43,725 nt of DNA from a virus. Below are positions 13,994 to 21,152 of this stretch, piece by piece (positions within the stretch are counted from its first letter, which is position 1; each line of letters begins with the position of its first letter). The DNA is taken from IMG/VR virus record IMGVR_UViG_3300042939_000422, positions 1 through 43,725 of that record. The stretch is one strand, 5' to 3'. The position numbers and the translations under genes were made by a program. The notes under the pieces were generated by a model. The model did no database searches and had not been told where the DNA came from. It was given only the letters and a program-made list of their open reading frames with translations.

Positions 13994-14551
13994 CTATACC
14001 TCAATTGTAGCGTTCTGTAGCCCACGGATCGCGCAGTCGACGGCAGCAGAAAGTTGGAGCAGCGAGCCAGAATTGACAATCTCGCCATCGACGTATTCGT
14101 CAGGGATCCCGCGCTCGCTCTCGTGCGATGCCGTCGATCCCGCCAGAGTGGAGAAGCCTGGGCGAATCACGCGCCACACGACCCCGCCTCGGGCCTTCAC
14201 GGCGGCGGCCTCGTTGGCGAAACGTACATCGGTGATGCAAAAGTTGAACTCCGTGTGCTCCTCAATCTTCCGCATCGTCGCCATGACCCATATTTCCGGG
14301 TGGATCATGTTCCGCCCCCAGTCGGTGCCGAGGGTCTGCAGCAGCCGCCTGGGCGAACAGCCGATGAACCCAAGGGCGTTTTCCTTGAGGCTCCTGTCCT
14401 GCAACTGCTCGACCGTCAGCCCGGTGATGGCCGACACGGCGGCGTACAGAGGATCCGCAAATGCCAGCGGCACAAACTGGTGTTCTAGGCACAGCCGCTC
14501 CGCAACGCTGTTCTTCCCGGCACCAGCCGCCCCGCAGAGTCCAATGATCAC
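13994..14551 (-). CDS. deoxynucleoside monophosphate kinase (P-loop)
   Basis: 185 aa. P-loop GAAGAGKNS (residues 7-15) at the N-terminus, then LAFADPLYAAVSAITGL with the nucleotide-binding Asp-Pro, SPRRLLQTLGTDWGRNMIHP and the downstream strand FNFCITDVRFANEA. These are the landmarks of phage dNMP kinases (T4 gp1-like group). It should phosphorylate dNMPs to dNDPs to raise precursor pools. ATG 14551 overlaps the dCMP-deaminase stop as ATGA, so the two act as one unit: dCMP to dUMP, then phosphorylation steps. Both are embedded in the late tail operon, where they may also serve base modification; no thymidylate synthase-like gene is present. Confidence 0.85.
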   Translation of the reverse strand: MIIGLCGAAGAGKNSVAERLCLEHQFVPLAFADPLYAAVSAITGLTVEQLQDRSLKENALGFIGCSPRRLLQTLGTDWGRNMIHPEIWVMATMRKIEEHTEFNFCITDVRFANEAAAVKARGGVVWRVIRPGFSTLAGSTASHESERGIPDEYVDGEIVNSGSLLQLSAAVDCAIRGLQNATIEV

Positions 14552-15051
14552 AGTTCCATCTCCTCTCCGTTGAATCGAATCGTCACCCCCAGCGGACCAG
14601 CGAGCCAGCGGATATTGACCCTCGCCTCAATCAGCATGGCCTCGGCCTTGACGATCTGTTCGGTCCACCGATCCGGCGTTGCCGCCCGCGGCCGAACATG
14701 GCCCACCACCTCCGATATGCCGGCCATGATGATCGCCCTGGCACAGTCCATGCAGGAGAACCATGGGCAGTAGAGAGTCGCCCCCAACGTCGGCGTGCCC
14801 ACCCGCGCGGCGGCGTAGATCGCGGCCCGCTCCGCGTGTTCGATGTAGCCGTACTTCTCCGGCCTCCGCAGCCTTCCCGGCGCGGCCCACACCCCAGACG
14901 GCACCTTGTTGACTCCGATGCAGACGTAGGACGCAGTCGCAGGAACCAGGACTGCACCGTTCTGCGTGTGCGGGTCATCGCTGCCGGAGGCGGCCTCCTG
15001 GGCGGCGATCCGCAGCCACTCCAGCGGTGGCGTGTAGTCAATCGCAGCCAT
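14548..15051 (-). CDS. dCMP/cytidine deaminase family protein
   Basis: 167 aa. The zinc site is complete: HAE at residues 72-74 (YIEHAERAAIYAAA) and the two Cys of CPWFSCMDCARAI (100 and 103). The N-terminal DPHTQNGAVLV and IGVNKVP strands match deoxycytidylate deaminase (DxxTQNGAVIV, GxN). The expected reaction is dCMP to dUMP, feeding thymidylate synthesis. It is coupled to the metallophosphoesterase through TGATG upstream and to the dNMP kinase through ATGA downstream. A role restricted to free nucleotides rather than RNA is inferred from family and neighbours. Confidence 0.88.
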   Translation of the reverse strand: MAAIDYTPPLEWLRIAAQEAASGSDDPHTQNGAVLVPATASYVCIGVNKVPSGVWAAPGRLRRPEKYGYIEHAERAAIYAAARVGTPTLGATLYCPWFSCMDCARAIIMAGISEVVGHVRPRAATPDRWTEQIVKAEAMLIEARVNIRWLAGPLGVTIRFNGEEMEL

Positions 15052-16202
15052 CAGTCAACACCCGCAACGTGCATGGACACGAGTCCGCCCTCGGGGCGGT
15101 AGAGAAACGTCTCCATGGCCCGCCGAGACCCGATGAACCCGTTTTCGGCGTGCCAATCGTCCGGCGGGCAGATGGCCGGGGCGGTCCTGACGATCACTCC
15201 GTCAATCGTCTCGATGGGCCGCTGCCACTCCGCGGCCTGGGAGTGGTAGTGCCCGGTGTGCCACTCTCGGCAGGCGGCGTTGCTCCAGTGCTTCGGCTGC
15301 TCCAGGGCCATGATCTGCCCCAGTTTCCTCTTGGCCTTGTGGCCGTGGGCGAAGCCCAGAAGATTCCGGCCGTGCGTGGCGTACTGCCTGCCCGTGTGTG
15401 CGTCCGACACCGTCACGCGGCCGTCGTTGCGAAACCGCTCCATCAGCACACGCTGCCACGCCCATGAAAGCGTTTCGTCGTGGTTCCCGTTGACGACCAG
15501 AACGTCCGTCGGCGCTGTCGCGGCCGACCGCTCCACCATCTCCAGGAGCGTGTCCCAGCCGATCTGGAGCATCTTCTGCAGCCGGCCGTCGCGCTCCAGC
15601 TGTGTGCCAGAGGTGGTCTGCCCACGGGGGTTGTCGTAATGGAGGATGTCGCCAAGAAACGCGATCGTCCGTCGCGCCGGCTTCATTGCGTCTCCGACGG
15701 CGAGCAGTTCGCCAGACACCTGCCGCACGATCTTCTCGGCGATGTAGAGGTCGTAGTTCGCGCCGCCGGTCGTGCCCTTGTAGGCGTAATTGCCGAAATG
15801 AACGTCTGACACGACGACGACCTGCCACAGGCCGTTCCGCTTCGCCGGCCGCGGCACGCTCTTTCTTCGCAGGTCCTTGGCCGCCGCGGCGATCATGGCC
15901 TCGACGCACTCCAGCACACCCGGGCCGGCCTTGGGCTTGAGGCGAACGAAGACGCGGTGGAGTTCGACGGCACCGCCGCTGCCATCGCCGCACTCCCACT
16001 TGGTGGCCTCGCTCGCGGCCACCTCGTAGCGAGTCATGTCGGCGTCGATGTGCCGGAGCAAATCCTCGACGGTCTTGATCCGGCGGGATGTGCTTTTGGC
16101 CTCCAGCGTGTCGCCATCTCGCCGCTGCGTCACCTGCTCGGCGTCGGCAGTCACTGGGGTCGTGGCCGCAAGAACGTCGGCCTTCAGGGTCGTCTTAGCC
16201 AC
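15051..16202 (-). CDS. calcineurin-like metallophosphoesterase
   Basis: 383 aa. A ~120-residue N-terminal helical region is followed by a complete metallophosphoesterase core: VVSDVHFG (D133, H135), FLGDILH (D185), VNGNHDE (N240, H241), FAHGHK and HTGHYHS near 317-320. The substrate is unknown; phage members are variously nucleases or nucleotide phosphatases. GTG 16202 has GGAG seven bases upstream and overlaps the previous gene by 19 nt. Its position next to the deaminase and dNMP kinase suggests nucleotide or DNA metabolism, although it lies in the tail operon. Confidence 0.88.
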   Translation of the reverse strand: MAKTTLKADVLAATTPVTADAEQVTQRRDGDTLEAKSTSRRIKTVEDLLRHIDADMTRYEVAASEATKWECGDGSGGAVELHRVFVRLKPKAGPGVLECVEAMIAAAAKDLRRKSVPRPAKRNGLWQVVVVSDVHFGNYAYKGTTGGANYDLYIAEKIVRQVSGELLAVGDAMKPARRTIAFLGDILHYDNPRGQTTSGTQLERDGRLQKMLQIGWDTLLEMVERSAATAPTDVLVVNGNHDETLSWAWQRVLMERFRNDGRVTVSDAHTGRQYATHGRNLLGFAHGHKAKRKLGQIMALEQPKHWSNAACREWHTGHYHSQAAEWQRPIETIDGVIVRTAPAICPPDDWHAENGFIGSRRAMETFLYRPEGGLVSMHVAGVD

Positions 16203-16405
16203 GCCTCAACTCCTGGGAATCCGATGTTCGACAGACCGCGCTCTTGCAGGGACTTGGAAATCGCCCTGGCGAGGGATCGCAGCGGCGTGACCAGCGTTCG
16301 GTCGCGAAAAGCCCGCTTGATGTCCTCAAGTTCTTGCCGCTCGCCGGCAGGAATCGAGTCAATCCACGTTTTGGAGTTGTTGTACGTCGCAGGCAGCGCG
16401 GCCAT
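16184..16405 (-). CDS. small helical hypothetical protein
   Basis: 73 aa from ATG 16405, eight bases after the preceding stop. Sequence: AALPATYNNSKTWIDSIPAG, then ELEDIKRAFRDRTL, then LARAISKSLQERGLSNIGFP, ending in GVEAWLRR. The last part has an HTH-like rhythm (ISKSLQERGLxxIGFxGVEAWL). Family not recognised. The frame is open to 16534, but that part runs antisense-like over the preceding gene; a TTG at 16447 is a less likely start. It overlaps the metallophosphoesterase start by 19 nt, so it is translated with it. Confidence 0.55.
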   Translation of the reverse strand: MAALPATYNNSKTWIDSIPAGERQELEDIKRAFRDRTLVTPLRSLARAISKSLQERGLSNIGFPGVEAWLRRP

Positions 16406-16412
16406 GACGGCG

Positions 16413-16712
16413 TCAAGGAGCCTCGGTTTCGTCGAGCCTGTAGCCAAGGCTCCAGACGACTCTGGTGATGTCGCGGGCCGCTTCGGTGACATGGTCCTCC
16501 GACGCTGTTGGGAACGAGACATGGATGAGTTCATGGAAGATGATCTCCAGGCGTTTGCGGCCTTCCAGGCGGCTGTCGATCAAGATCTTCGGGCGGACTC
16601 GCGGCGCCTTGGCGTCTGGGAGGTATGTCCACCCGTAGGCGTTGCCGCGAAGCCTCGTGAATCGCAGCAGCCAGCGGACGCCGTGAATGAGGAAGTGATG
16701 GTCGCCGGTCAT
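16413..16712 (-). CDS. small HExxH (zincin-like) protein
   Basis: 99 aa. The notable motif is IIFHELIHVSFPTASEDHVT (HELIH plus Glu/Asp/His downstream), a zincin signature, preceded by a basic strand region (RPKILIDSRLEGRKR). The N-terminal half (VRWLLRFTRLRGNAYGWTYL) is compact. Such short HExxH phage proteins resemble truncated metallopeptidases of the ImmA/IrrE or SprT style; activity is not proven and the third ligand cannot be assigned. ATG 16712 has no obvious ribosome-binding site; it lies 25 bp after the previous stop. An endolysin-accessory or host-take-over role are both possible. Confidence 0.55.
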   Translation of the reverse strand: MTGDHHFLIHGVRWLLRFTRLRGNAYGWTYLPDAKAPRVRPKILIDSRLEGRKRLEIIFHELIHVSFPTASEDHVTEAARDITRVVWSLGYRLDETEAP

Positions 16713-16737
16713 GTGCGATATGTTGCCATGTGGCCTT

Positions 16738-17106
16738 TTATTTGTCCATGCCTGCGCTGCGTGCCTTATCTCGCGCAGTCCGGCAGGCTTTCCTAATCAG
16801 CCACATCGCCGCCGTCTCGCTCCACGGCAGGATGGTCTTCCGCTTGCCATGCTCCGTCCGCATGGCCGACAGGATTTCCGGCATCCCCGGCCCCTCGCAC
16901 CAGTCTGGCCCGTTGGCGTTCATCTTGCGCGCCATCGCATTGCACGAGCAGCCGAGGCTGGCCTTGATGCCGAACCACTTGAGGAGGATCGCCTTGAGTT
17001 CCGTCCCAGGGCCATCCTGCGGGGGCTGCGGCGCGGCGGGCTTGCCTGTGGCGCAGTCGCGGTACACCGCGGTGCCGTTTTCGATGATTTTCTCCACGCA
17101 TCCCAT
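16738..17106 (-). CDS. Cys-containing hypothetical protein (WFGIKASLGCSCNA type)
   Basis: 122 aa from ATG 17106, two bases after the TAG of the cysteine-rich fibre gene. The core GTELKAILLKWFGIKASLGC, then SCNAMARKMNANGPDWCEG matches a motif seen in planctomycete and phage proteins (GTELKxLLxWFGxxxxxGCxCxxRAxxMDxxGPxxCE). The three Cys may bind a metal or form the core of a small domain. The C-terminal helix (IRKACRTARDKARSAG) is basic. The function is unknown. The family resemblance supports a planctomycete-type host. Confidence 0.6.
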   Translation of the reverse strand: MGCVEKIIENGTAVYRDCATGKPAAPQPPQDGPGTELKAILLKWFGIKASLGCSCNAMARKMNANGPDWCEGPGMPEILSAMRTEHGKRKTILPWSETAAMWLIRKACRTARDKARSAGMDK

Positions 17107-17108
17107 GG

Positions 17109-19169
17109 CTAGTTGATTGTGAGAGTGGACGTTGCGGAGTTGTAGGTGCCGGTGGCGCTCGTGCCGGTCAGCACGGGCGTGTAGGTCTGCTGCGTGGCGC
17201 CGCCGAATATGACGTACTGCGAACCAGAGGCCGGATTGCCAGTGAAATCAACCGTCAGCGCGCTGCTGCTGAACGTAGCCGACGCCGCAAGGTCGCCTGG
17301 GTTCGTCTTGATGTTCGTGAATACCACCGTGCCGTGCAGAAACGACACGGTGCCGCTGGTGTTGAGCGTGCGAAGCATCCGCACCTCACCCGCGTAGCCG
17401 GGGATGCCGAACTTGATGTCTACCGTTGGATCGCCACTTCCGGCGGCTCCCTTCAGAAAGCCGGAGAAGAACGTCGTGGAGCCATTGTCAGCCACCAGCG
17501 TCACGCCCCTGCCAAGCCACAGATCGTTCTGGTAATCGACCGTGCCGGAGCCGCGGCCGCCAATGATGACAATCTGCTGGCCGCCTGATCCAGACGCTTG
17601 GATATTGATGACCTTGTCGGTCGAAAAGCCCGCGTCGATGAGCAGCGTGGCCGTCCCGCTGATGTTCGACGCATCATCGCCAACAAGCACCTCCTGCACG
17701 CTGGCCGCGCCGAACGCGCCGTTTGACGTCAGGCTGTCGCGGCCGGCAACAAGCGTCCCCTGCTTCACTTGCAGCGGCACGGTGAACGCATTCGCACCAC
17801 CCAGAACCCAGAGGCCAACGCCGCGCTTGACAACCGTCGTGGCATAAGACCCAGAGCGATCGCTGATCGCCCCCTCTATCTCGTTGTCGCCAGTATTCGT
17901 GCCGGTGAGCGTCAGCGTCCTGGCGCAGTCTCCGGCGTGTGTGATCGGCGTGGTCAGCACGAGCGGCCCAGTGCCGCTGGCTTCGATTACGGCGTCACCG
18001 CGCATCACGATTGTGGCGTTGCTCGTGTGACCCGGCCCCGTGTAGAGCAGCGTCGTGACGCAGTCGTATTCGCAGTTGCCGAGCCACACGGTGATGTCAT
18101 TGCATCCAGAAAACTTGAGCGTCTCGGTGTCGGTGGCCTCTTGGTCCCAGCAGACTTTGATGTCCAGGCCGGCGAAATTGGACCCGCACGGCACCGGCTC
18201 GACGTTGAAGGAGTCCCAGCACATCAAGAACGTGATTGTCTCGTTGCACTTGCCGTATGGGCCGCCTGTGATGTATTCGCCGTGGACGAGGATGTCAGAA
18301 ATGGTGGAGACGGTGACCGTCACTTGCACGGTATCCGAGAACGGCGGCAGCCGCTTGCCTCTCGGCTGCGTGAACGTCAGCCCCGCCCCAGTGCTGCTTT
18401 TCTCCTCGCAGCAGCATGGAGTCAGCGGCTCGCGGCAGCGAAAGTCGTCGTCGAACCCAGGCTCCTCGCACATGCGGCATTCGGTCGTGCCAATGCCCTG
18501 AAACTCGCCATCGGCGGCATCGCAAGCCGCCTTCGTCATCGGCGACCCATCGACGGTGACGTAGTTTCCTTCTTCGTCGTAGTAGCAGCACCCCCCCTTG
18601 CACGCCGTCTCGCATGGCTCGTCATCGAGCGTGCCGGCGCAGGCGCTCTGCTCTGTCTTCTGGCAGGCGACGTTTCCGCTGCCGTCTTCTGTGCAGCAAG
18701 ACTTCGGGCAGCCCTCCTCGCAGCAATGCACTGCCGACCACTCGTGAGCGCACTCTGCCTGGAGTGTTTCGCTGCACTGGATGCCGTCGCAGCACCGGCC
18801 CTTGCAGCCAACGAAGTTGCCTTGTAGGTCGAATGGCAATAGCGGCGCCAATGGATCGCACACGGGGCAGCACAGGTCTGCCAAGACGTCGGCCGTGTTG
18901 ACTAACCCCTGGACGCGGCCGTCGAAGATTTGCTCCGGCAGGCAGCCGCAGCACTGATCGTTCACGCCCCACTCGAAAAACTTTTTGCCCTCTGGACATG
19001 GACCGTCCGGGTCGGCGTCCGGGTGCCAAGCGCCGCCGCAGCAGCGGCCCTCTTCGCAGTGGCACTCGCCGCCGCAGCAGACGCCGCCGAGGACGCACTC
19101 GCACCAGAACTTTCTGGTGGCGACGAGCATACCGTTGAATGCCGCCAGAGCGCCGTTGACTAGGAGCAT
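17109..19169 (-). CDS. cysteine-rich tail fibre / adhesin with autotransporter-type beta repeats
   Basis: 686 aa. Residues ~20-260 hold about 38 cysteines in modules such as CVLGGVCCGGECHCEEGRCC, GCKGRCCDGIQCSE and CKGGCCYYDEEGNYVTV. These echo the GACC...C...C...C repeats common in secreted planctomycete proteins. A central beta domain follows (DTVQVTVTVSTISDILVHGE). The C-terminal ~300 residues contain a PATR-like strand repeat (LTGTNTGDNEIEGAI, then GLWVLGGANAFTVPLQVKQG) and end in a Thr-rich beta region. The likely role is a disulfide-stabilised host-adhesion fibre. ATG 19169 overlaps the previous gene by 10 nt. Disulfide formation would need an oxidising environment or late oxidation in the virion. 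Confidence 0.7.
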   Translation of the reverse strand: MLLVNGALAAFNGMLVATRKFWCECVLGGVCCGGECHCEEGRCCGGAWHPDADPDGPCPEGKKFFEWGVNDQCCGCLPEQIFDGRVQGLVNTADVLADLCCPVCDPLAPLLPFDLQGNFVGCKGRCCDGIQCSETLQAECAHEWSAVHCCEEGCPKSCCTEDGSGNVACQKTEQSACAGTLDDEPCETACKGGCCYYDEEGNYVTVDGSPMTKAACDAADGEFQGIGTTECRMCEEPGFDDDFRCREPLTPCCCEEKSSTGAGLTFTQPRGKRLPPFSDTVQVTVTVSTISDILVHGEYITGGPYGKCNETITFLMCWDSFNVEPVPCGSNFAGLDIKVCWDQEATDTETLKFSGCNDITVWLGNCEYDCVTTLLYTGPGHTSNATIVMRGDAVIEASGTGPLVLTTPITHAGDCARTLTLTGTNTGDNEIEGAISDRSGSYATTVVKRGVGLWVLGGANAFTVPLQVKQGTLVAGRDSLTSNGAFGAASVQEVLVGDDASNISGTATLLIDAGFSTDKVINIQASGSGGQQIVIIGGRGSGTVDYQNDLWLGRGVTLVADNGSTTFFSGFLKGAAGSGDPTVDIKFGIPGYAGEVRMLRTLNTSGTVSFLHGTVVFTNIKTNPGDLAASATFSSSALTVDFTGNPASGSQYVIFGGATQQTYTPVLTGTSATGTYNSATSTLTIN

Positions 19170-19654
19170 GATGTCGCCGTCGCCAAGGTGATCGACATTG
19201 TGGACGTCTGGCCGGGGTACGGCACCCAGGCGAGTACGCGGGTGAACTCAAGGGCGGCCGTGGTCAGCGTCACGCTTGTGAAGAATGCCGTCTCGTGATG
19301 CTGCACGTTCAGCAAGTGCCACGCCGCGGTAGCGCCTTGCGGCTTCGGCGACGACACTCTGCCAATGTAGGCGACCTGGGTTTGGCAGGCGTCTCCGATG
19401 GTGAATAGTTGATTGGTGGCGACGACCGTGCTGGAGGTGTCGTTCTGAAACGTCAGCGTCTTGGTTTCGTTGATGTTCCACGAGCCGGTGAATGTACACG
19501 CTCTGATGCCGCTGCCCGGACGCTGCAAGTCTTGCAGGCGCACTGGCTGTTCGGCGCCGCTAGTTTTCGGCGCAATGGCGTCCACCCGCGTGATGGTCCC
19601 GCGGATTTCGCTCAACAGCGACGGGCCGATGAAGTAGCGTTCCTGCCGCGCCAT
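19160..19654 (-). CDS. minor tail region protein
   Basis: 164 aa from ATG 19654, coupled to the previous gene by TAATG. It begins MARQERYFIGPSLLSEIRGT, a start that recurs in uncharacterised phage tail-tip genes placed before fibre genes. The body is beta-rich (GSWNINETKTLTFQNDTSST, AAWHLLNVQHHETAFFTSVT). No enzymatic motif is present. It probably links the tail tip to the cysteine-rich adhesin that follows; this rests on position only. Confidence 0.6.
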   Translation of the reverse strand: MARQERYFIGPSLLSEIRGTITRVDAIAPKTSGAEQPVRLQDLQRPGSGIRACTFTGSWNINETKTLTFQNDTSSTVVATNQLFTIGDACQTQVAYIGRVSSPKPQGATAAWHLLNVQHHETAFFTSVTLTTAALEFTRVLAWVPYPGQTSTMSITLATATSCS

Positions 19655-20769
19655 TACTGAAGCCGTAGTTGCAGGGTCTGTGTTAGGTCGATTTCCGGCT
19701 GGACCTGATAGGCGTAGACCAGGACTTTCGGATTTGCCGACTCGATTCTCGGCCGCCCGTTGTCGTTGAGCGGGATGGGGGAGGCCGATGGCGCCTGCGA
19801 TGTACCGCCATCCTCATACTCAAAGACCCGAACCATGCCACGCACTCTTTCGCCCGGCGCTATTCCAACTGGTAAAGCAAGAATGGGGACAATCCTCCCG
19901 GCCGCGTGCTTCAGGGGTTGCCCGTGTACGTCGTCTTCGTTGCCTCCCGGCGGCGCAAACGCCTTGACATTGAATCCGGTCTGCGGCACGGCGATGTCCC
20001 AGCCGATGGCGACTGCTTGTTCGCCGCCACCACCAACCGCAAATCCGGGCAGAAAAATCTTTGTTACATTCCGCTTGAATGCGAACTCGTATGTCGCTTT
20101 CCACCCACGCCTGATCTCGCCGCCCCAACTCTCGACGTGCGGCTGCGACGACACCCCGCGAAACATGACAGTGTGCTTGCTCATCACAAGGGTGCCGAGC
20201 GTCATTTCGTTACGGTTGATGTGCCCAGCATAAAGGCAGTGCCGAGTCGGGTCTTGCAACTCGAATTGCTCAATGCTTATGTTCACAACGGCGGTCAACT
20301 TCGTCACCCCGTCGTAGGCGTCTCCGGCCGCGTTGACGGCCGGGCCTTCAATAGCGAAATCGTCGATTCCTGGAATCCCCCCGGCCGCGTTTAGCATTTT
20401 GCGCCACGAATACACGGGCGTCTCAATGAGCGACGTACTCGTGGTCCAGTTCGCGGCTCGCAATTCCGGCGGCTTGTTGTTTTGATCAGCCTGCGCGGCG
20501 TGGGCTTGCGACTCGTAGTTGAACGTGACGATCATCACCAGACGACTGTCGCCGTCAAAGCGAACGTCAAACGACTTGCAAGTGACGTTCGTGTTGATTG
20601 GATGCGAGTCGCCGACGCGAATGTTGCAGTGCTGCTGTGGGTCAACAACCTCGCTTGGAGCGCTCAAGATGATCTTGAACACTCGCACTTGGCTGTCGGC
20701 CACGCTGCCGTCCTGCATCGACCGCGTGAACTGCGAGCCGGAAGTTACTTCCGAGACCAACTTGGGCAT
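19654..20769 (-). CDS. minor tail protein, baseplate/tail-tip candidate
   Basis: 371 aa, soluble and beta-rich, directly downstream of tape measure and a small tail protein, where distal-tail or tail-tip proteins are encoded. Visible stretches include GSQFTRSMQDGSVADSQVRV near the N-terminus, SLIETPVYSWRKMLNAAGG, LTAVVNISIEQFELQDPTRH and a proline/serine segment TSQAPSASPIPLNDNG before the end (VYAYQVQPEIDLTQTLQLRL). No family was recognised. ATG 20769 follows the previous stop region by 2 nt. Confidence 0.65.
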   Translation of the reverse strand: MPKLVSEVTSGSQFTRSMQDGSVADSQVRVFKIILSAPSEVVDPQQHCNIRVGDSHPINTNVTCKSFDVRFDGDSRLVMIVTFNYESQAHAAQADQNNKPPELRAANWTTSTSLIETPVYSWRKMLNAAGGIPGIDDFAIEGPAVNAAGDAYDGVTKLTAVVNISIEQFELQDPTRHCLYAGHINRNEMTLGTLVMSKHTVMFRGVSSQPHVESWGGEIRRGWKATYEFAFKRNVTKIFLPGFAVGGGGEQAVAIGWDIAVPQTGFNVKAFAPPGGNEDDVHGQPLKHAAGRIVPILALPVGIAPGERVRGMVRVFEYEDGGTSQAPSASPIPLNDNGRPRIESANPKVLVYAYQVQPEIDLTQTLQLRLQ

Positions 20770-20771
20770 GA

Positions 20772-21140
20772 TCAGCCCTCCGTAATGTCAACGCGAAGCC
20801 GCGTGCCGGCCACGCCTTTGGCGTAGTACGGCGTCCCCGGCGTGAGTCGCATGACTGCCGGCTCGCCAGCGCGAAGAGTCGTGAAGCCGATGAACGACCC
20901 GCCAGCGTCGATTCCGATGGCGCATGTCGATGCCGTGGCGGTCGAGAGATTTTGCATGAAGGCGATTCCCACGCTGCCCAGGTTCGCCGTCGAGATGCTC
21001 ACTGCGTTCGTGGACAACGTGAGCGTTTGGCTCTGAAGACCAGTCAGGCTCATGTTCGCCGTGACGTTGCTGGCGAGAACCTGTGAGTTGAGGAAGTCCT
21101 TGGCGATGCGGTATGAGATGCTGTATGTGATGTCTGCCAC
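20772..21140 (-). CDS. small tail protein, GTG start
   Basis: 122 aa. The GTG at 21140 has AAGGAG seven bases upstream. Sequence MADITYSISYRIAKDFLNSQ, then SLTGLQSQTLTLSTNAVSIS, then GAGEPAVMRLTP-like strands, is a beta-sandwich pattern typical of small phage tail or decoration proteins. It sits between the tape measure and the 371-aa minor tail protein. The specific role is unknown. Confidence 0.6.
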   Translation of the reverse strand: MADITYSISYRIAKDFLNSQVLASNVTANMSLTGLQSQTLTLSTNAVSISTANLGSVGIAFMQNLSTATASTCAIGIDAGGSFIGFTTLRAGEPAVMRLTPGTPYYAKGVAGTRLRVDITEG

Positions 21141-21152
21141 TGGCCTGCTCCT

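Noticed and set aside
17109-21140. Diversity-generating retroelement with variable tail fibre
   Set aside because: No reverse transcriptase and no template/variable repeat pair is seen near the fibre genes.
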